This document shows positions 60,664-64,000 of a stretch of 64,000 nt of DNA, piece after piece. The notes below the pieces were generated by a model. It was not told the origin of the DNA and made no database searches. It saw nothing but the letters and a program-made list of their open reading frames with translations. Source of the stretch: Cupriavidus taiwanensis (GTDB lineage Bacteria > Pseudomonadota > Gammaproteobacteria > Burkholderiales > Burkholderiaceae); assembly GCF_900250115.1 (NCBI RefSeq), contig NZ_LT984804.1:2247301-2311300 (forward strand), written 5' to 3'. Positions within the stretch are counted from its first letter, which is position 1, and every line of letters begins with the position of its first letter. A program made the translations under genes and the position numbers.

Positions 60664-62073
60664 TCAGGCCCGGCGTGGCAGGTACACCGATACCGCCAGC
60701 CCGCGCGGCTGTGCATTGCGGGCGGATACCGTGCCGCCATGCGCAGCGATACCCGCATGCGCGATGCTGAGCCCGAGCCCGGCGCCGGCCGGATGGCCGG
60801 GGCCGCTGCGCACGCGATAGAACGGTTCGAACAGGCTTGCCAGCGCTGCGGCCGGCACGCCGGGGCCACCGTCGACGATATCGAGGCGGATCTCGTGCGC
60901 GTCGGCCTGCAGCGTCACGCTCACCGGCGCGGCCGGTTCGGTGTAGCGGATGGCATTGCGCAGGATGTTCTCGATCGCGCTGCCCAGCGCCGCGGCATCG
61001 GCGTCGAAGATCAGTTCGTCGGGCGCGGTCCAGCGGATCGCCACGCCGCGGGCCGCGGCCTCGAAGCGTGCATCGGCGACGATCACGTCGACCAGTCCGG
61101 CGAGGTCGATGGGGTCGCGCACCGGCGCCATCGCATGCAGCCGCGCCAGCTGCAGCGTGCGCTCGACCAGGGCATCGAGCCGCTCGGTCTCGCGCTCGAT
61201 GCGCTCGAACTGCAGCGCGAGCGTGGCATCGCGCCGGCGCGCCAGCTCCAGCGACAGGCGCAGCCGGCCCAGCGGCGAACGCAGCTCATGCGCAATATTG
61301 CGCAACAACTGCTCGCGCCAGTCCACCAGGCGCTGCAGCCGGTCGGCCATGGCGTCGAAATCGCGCGCGAGCTGGCCAAGCTCGTCGGCGCGGCGGGCCA
61401 GCACGGGCGCCGTGCGCGTGGCCAGCGCGCCATCGGCGAGCGCCTGCGTGGCTGCGCGCAGGCGCCGCACCGGGCCGGTCACGTGCCGCGTCAGGGCCCA
61501 GCACAGCGGCGCCGACACCGCCAGCGCGAACAGGCCGAGCGCCAGCGCCACCGGCGACAGGTGCAGCACCTCCCAGCGCGACGAGTCGAACGGCAGGAAC
61601 AGCAGCAGCGCCTCGCTGCCGTCCGGCAGCGCGATCGGTTGCGGGTCCCACCATGACACGCGCGCGCCGGGCCGCGGCCCGTGCGCGACCCCATGGCCGT
61701 TCATGCCGGCGCGCCACATCGGCACGATGCGGTCGGCCAGATGGTTGCGCAGCCGCGTCGGCAGTTGGCGGCCGAGCATGTCGTGCAGCGCGGGGTCGAC
61801 GATATAGACGTCCAGCGCCGAGGCATGTGAATCCATCGCCCGCAGCCAGCGCCGCAGTCCTGGACGCCCCTGGGTCCGCGCCACCTCGATGGCGTCCGCG
61901 GTGAGCGCGGCAGGGCTCAGGCCGTCGAGCGCCTCGAAGCGGTACCAGGCCATCGCCGCCGTCAGCGCCATGCCGATGCCGACGATCGCGGCCATGCCGA
62001 GCCAGAACGCCAGGAAGTTGCGCCAGAACAGCGACAGCGGCAACAGCGTGCGCACGCGGCGCCAGCCGTTCAC
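60664..62073 (-). CDS. sensor histidine kinase (CpxA/EnvZ-like)
   Basis: 469 aa from GTG 62073, which overlaps the response regulator stop by 4 bp (GTGA), giving translational coupling. Helix 1 ~15-37, periplasmic domain ~40-165, helix 2 ~168-190, HAMP ~190-245, H262 (NIAHELRSPLGRL), N-box IENILRNAIRYTEP and GAGLGLSIAHAG. Autophosphorylates and passes phosphate to the OmpR-type regulator encoded just upstream. The periplasmic sensor is small. Context with the TonB receptor suggests sensing of a siderophore or metal. Confidence 0.92.
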   Translation of the reverse strand: MNGWRRVRTLLPLSLFWRNFLAFWLGMAAIVGIGMALTAAMAWYRFEALDGLSPAALTADAIEVARTQGRPGLRRWLRAMDSHASALDVYIVDPALHDMLGRQLPTRLRNHLADRIVPMWRAGMNGHGVAHGPRPGARVSWWDPQPIALPDGSEALLLFLPFDSSRWEVLHLSPVALALGLFALAVSAPLCWALTRHVTGPVRRLRAATQALADGALATRTAPVLARRADELGQLARDFDAMADRLQRLVDWREQLLRNIAHELRSPLGRLRLSLELARRRDATLALQFERIERETERLDALVERTLQLARLHAMAPVRDPIDLAGLVDVIVADARFEAAARGVAIRWTAPDELIFDADAAALGSAIENILRNAIRYTEPAAPVSVTLQADAHEIRLDIVDGGPGVPAAALASLFEPFYRVRSGPGHPAGAGLGLSIAHAGIAAHGGTVSARNAQPRGLAVSVYLPRRA

Positions 62074-62789
62074 GGTGCCTGTACCAGCAGGTAGCCCTGG
62101 CCGCGCAGGTTGCGGATCCGCAGCGGCGACGCAGCGCCGTCGAGCGCCAGCTTGCGGCGCAGCGCGCTGATGTGGGTGTCGAGGCTGCGGTCGTAGCGCT
62201 CGGGAGCGCGCCCCAGCGCGAAGCGCCCGATTTCCTCCCGCGCGACCACCCGCCCTGCCGAGCGCACCAGGATTTCCAGCACGCGCTGCTCGGCACCGGT
62301 CAGCCTGGCCCGCGCCGCGCCGTGCACGGCTTCGCCCGAAGCCGGGTTCAGGCGCAGCGCGCCGGCCTCCAGCCACGGGCTGGCGCCGGTGGCCGGCGTG
62401 GCGCACTGGAACCGGCGCAGCACGGCGTGCATGCGCGCGCGCAGTTCGCGCGGGCTGAAGGGCTTGCTCAGGTAATCGTCGGCGCCGAGTTCCAGTCCGA
62501 GCACGCGGTCGGTCTCGTCGCCATGCGCGGTAAACATGATCACCGGGCGCTGCGAGCGCGCGCGGTGCAGGCGCAGCAGCTCCAGGCCGTTGCCGTCGGG
62601 CAGCATCAGGTCCAGCAGCGCAACGTCGTAGTCATTGCGGGCGAGCAGGGTCTCGCCCTGCTCGCGGGTGTGCGCCAGCGTGACGGTGCAGTGGTCGGGC
62701 TCCAGGTATTCGCGCAGCATCTGCGCCAGTTCCAGGTCGTCGTCGATCAGCAGCACGCGCGCGGGCGGCGTGTGAGAGCACATCAGCAT
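62070..62789 (-). CDS. OmpR-family response regulator
   Basis: 239 aa. Receiver with IDDD (15-18), D60 (LLDLMLPDGNG), T in MFTAHG, K in YLSKPFS; C-terminal winged HTH with YDRSLDTHISALRRKLALDGA and RNLRGQGYLLV. Start ATG 62789 or 62783. First gene of a two-gene operon with the kinase; divergent from the TonB receptor. A tandem repeat (62842-62861) in the shared 160 bp is the likely binding site. Confidence 0.94.
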   Translation of the reverse strand: MLMCSHTPPARVLLIDDDLELAQMLREYLEPDHCTVTLAHTREQGETLLARNDYDVALLDLMLPDGNGLELLRLHRARSQRPVIMFTAHGDETDRVLGLELGADDYLSKPFSPRELRARMHAVLRRFQCATPATGASPWLEAGALRLNPASGEAVHGAARARLTGAEQRVLEILVRSAGRVVAREEIGRFALGRAPERYDRSLDTHISALRRKLALDGAASPLRIRNLRGQGYLLVQAP

Positions 62790-62841
62790 GCAGCTTGCCG
62801 GGGCCCGGGCAGGCGAGGAAGGGGCCGCCGGCCCCCGGTTC

Positions 62842-62861
62842 CGTCAAGAAACGTCAAGAAA
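62842..62861. promoter_or_regulatory. tandem 10-bp direct repeat cgtcaagaaa (x2)
   Basis: Two perfect copies, one helical turn apart, in the region between the OmpR-type regulator and the TonB receptor. OmpR/PhoB regulators bind head-to-tail dimers on such repeats with this period. On the minus strand each copy reads tttcttgacg, overlapping a -35-like TTGACG for the regulator gene. Confidence 0.65.
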
Positions 62862-62913
62862 ACAAAAGCTTTCCAAAGTGACTGGTTAGCAATTTTTCCC
62901 ACGATTCTAATAT

Positions 62914-62932
62914 GAGAATGATTGTTATTTGC
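62914..62932 (+). promoter_or_regulatory. candidate Fur box
   Basis: gagaatgattgttatttgc matches 13 of 19 positions of the Fur consensus (GATAATGATAATCATTATC) and ends 17 bp before ATG 62950 of the TonB receptor. Suggests iron-dependent repression. Confidence 0.6.
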
Positions 62933-62949
62933 ATACAGCGAGGAAAAAA

Positions 62950-64000
62950 ATGAAGGACAGGCAGGCCGCCGGAAGCGGGTCGGCATTGCAGGCGGCAGCA
63001 CGGGCAATGGTTGGAACGGCATCACCGCGGGGCATGTTGCGGGGACAGTGGACCAAGGGGCTGGCGGCGGTCTGCGCGGCCTCGGGCATGACCGGGGCCT
63101 GGGCCCAGGCCCAGGAACCCAGGGCGGATGCCACCCTCGCCACCGTGGTGGTGACTGCCGCGGGCAGCGCGCAGGATATCCGCGATGCGCCCGCGTCGAT
63201 CAGCGTGGTCACGCGTTCGGAACTGGAGAACAAGGCTTACCGCGACCTCAACGACGCGCTGGTCGAAGTGCCGGGCGTGATCGTCAGCGGCGGCGGCGAC
63301 CGCACCGATATCAGCCTGCGCGGCATGGGCGCCAAGTACACCCAGGTACTGATCGACGGCAAGCGCCAGAGTTCGCGCGAAACCCGCACCAATTCCGACT
63401 CGTCCGGCGTCGAGAGCAGCTGGACTCCGCCGCTGGCCGCGATCGAGCGGATCGAGGTGGTGCGCGGGCCGATGTCGTCGCTGTATGGCTCCGATGCCAT
63501 GGGCGGCGTGGTCAACATCATCACGCGCAAGGTGCCGAAGCAATGGACCGGCGAGCTGCGCGGCGATGCCACGCTGCAGCAGCACAGCGACTCGGGCAAC
63601 CAGTACCAGGGCAATTTCTACCTGGCCGGCCCGCTCAAGAGCGACCTGCTGGGGCTGCAGTTATACGGCCAGAGCACGCATCGCCTCGAGGACGAGATCG
63701 ATTACGGCTTCCGCGGCCGCCGCGCCGAGAGCCTGACCGCCAAGCTGGCGCTGACGCCCACGCGCCAGCACGACATCGTGTTCGAGGCCACCGGCATGCG
63801 CCAGCAACGCAGCGAGACCGTGGGCAAGACCGTGCCGCCGCTGCCGCCCGGCACGCCGTGCCCGCGCACCGGCTGCCCCGCCTCGTCCGAGACCGACTAC
63901 CGCAGCGAGAAATACGCGTTGTCGCACACCGGCCGCTGGGGCTTCGGCGTCTCCGACAGCTATCTCCAGCAGGAGGAGTTCGACAACCGCAGCCGCCGGA
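62950..64000 (+). CDS. TonB-dependent outer-membrane receptor (N-terminal part, FepA/BfrA-like)
   Basis: 350 codons up to the right edge. ATG 62950 is preceded by GAGG. A long signal region (~residues 1-57, ending AWAQAQEP) precedes the plug: TVVVTAAGSAQDIRDAPASISVVTRSELE, LRGMGAKYTQVLIDGKRQSSRETRTN, IERIEVVRGPMSSLYGSDAMGGVVNIIT, then the barrel begins with long loops, one holding PGTPCPRTGCP. Takes up ferric catecholate siderophores or similar with TonB energy. Iron regulation by Fur and control by the divergent two-component system are probable. The C-terminal barrel is outside the window. Confidence 0.93.
   Translation, partial: MKDRQAAGSGSALQAAARAMVGTASPRGMLRGQWTKGLAAVCAASGMTGAWAQAQEPRADATLATVVVTAAGSAQDIRDAPASISVVTRSELENKAYRDLNDALVEVPGVIVSGGGDRTDISLRGMGAKYTQVLIDGKRQSSRETRTNSDSSGVESSWTPPLAAIERIEVVRGPMSSLYGSDAMGGVVNIITRKVPKQWTGELRGDATLQQHSDSGNQYQGNFYLAGPLKSDLLGLQLYGQSTHRLEDEIDYGFRGRRAESLTAKLALTPTRQHDIVFEATGMRQQRSETVGKTVPPLPPGTPCPRTGCPASSETDYRSEKYALSHTGRWGFGVSDSYLQQEEFDNRSRR

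Noticed and set aside
1..64000. CRISPR arrays, tRNA or rRNA genes, prophage or integrase-borne island
   Set aside because: No regularly spaced repeats, no recognisable tRNA/rRNA stretches and no integrase or phage structural genes were found when reading both strands.

Overview
The window is GC-rich (roughly two-thirds G+C by eye) and reads as beta-proteobacterial, family Burkholderiaceae, most likely Cupriavidus or a close Ralstonia relative. The pointers are three Bug-type tripartite tricarboxylate transporter (TTT) binding proteins plus a tctBA pair, four LysR regulators beside small catabolic clusters, a five-gene alternative cytochrome oxidase operon of the coxMNOP type, a PHB-depolymerase-like esterase and a chaperone-usher fimbrial cluster with BvgAS-like signalling. 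The mix of niche catabolism, orphan regulators and gene remnants looks like accessory or second-replicon DNA. The assignment is by gene content only. I recognised no tRNA, rRNA, CRISPR array or complete insertion sequence.

Layout. 1-3497: 3'-truncated (by the window edge) kinase-like/AAA+ ATPase signalling giant. 3885-7379: orphan Bug protein, a LysR-SDR divergent pair and a small PadR-like regulator. 7498-11514: tctBA with its own terminator, then a MATE exporter. 11601-13491: MHYT-domain remnant and an aldehyde dehydrogenase. 13558-18472: coxMNOP-type oxidase operon. 18688-20459: small membrane proteins and two gene remnants (Fic family, M20 amidohydrolase). 20499-24759: rubredoxin and a large DUF748/AsmA-like protein. 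24985-33359: catabolic block (ALDH plus hydroxyisobutyrate-dehydrogenase-like enzyme, MHS transporter, LysR, Bug, maleylacetate-reductase-like enzyme, SMP-30-like propeller). 33388-37677: esterase, the DUF2950/DUF3300 envelope operon and a lone IS3 OrfA-like gene. 38491-40519: LysR and a frameshifted response regulator. 40547-47586: MarR/DHA2 efflux, the DUF1326-DUF2182 pair, a Bug/PLP-enzyme operon with divergent LysR.

47612-60370, all on the minus strand: fimbrial subunit, chaperone, usher, BvgS-like hybrid kinase, BvgA-like response regulator, a second NarL-type regulator whose receiver domain has lost its phosphoacceptor, and a second BvgS-like hybrid kinase. This is the most interesting part of the window: a surface-organelle operon coupled to a doubled phosphorelay with a built-in degenerate receiver.

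60664-64000: an OmpR-type two-component pair divergent from a TonB-dependent receptor. The shared intergenic region holds a perfect tandem 10-bp repeat and a Fur-box-like site, an arrangement like the PfeRS/PfeA or PirRS/PirA siderophore systems. Long open frames antisense to the real genes are common here because of the GC-rich third codon positions and were not annotated.
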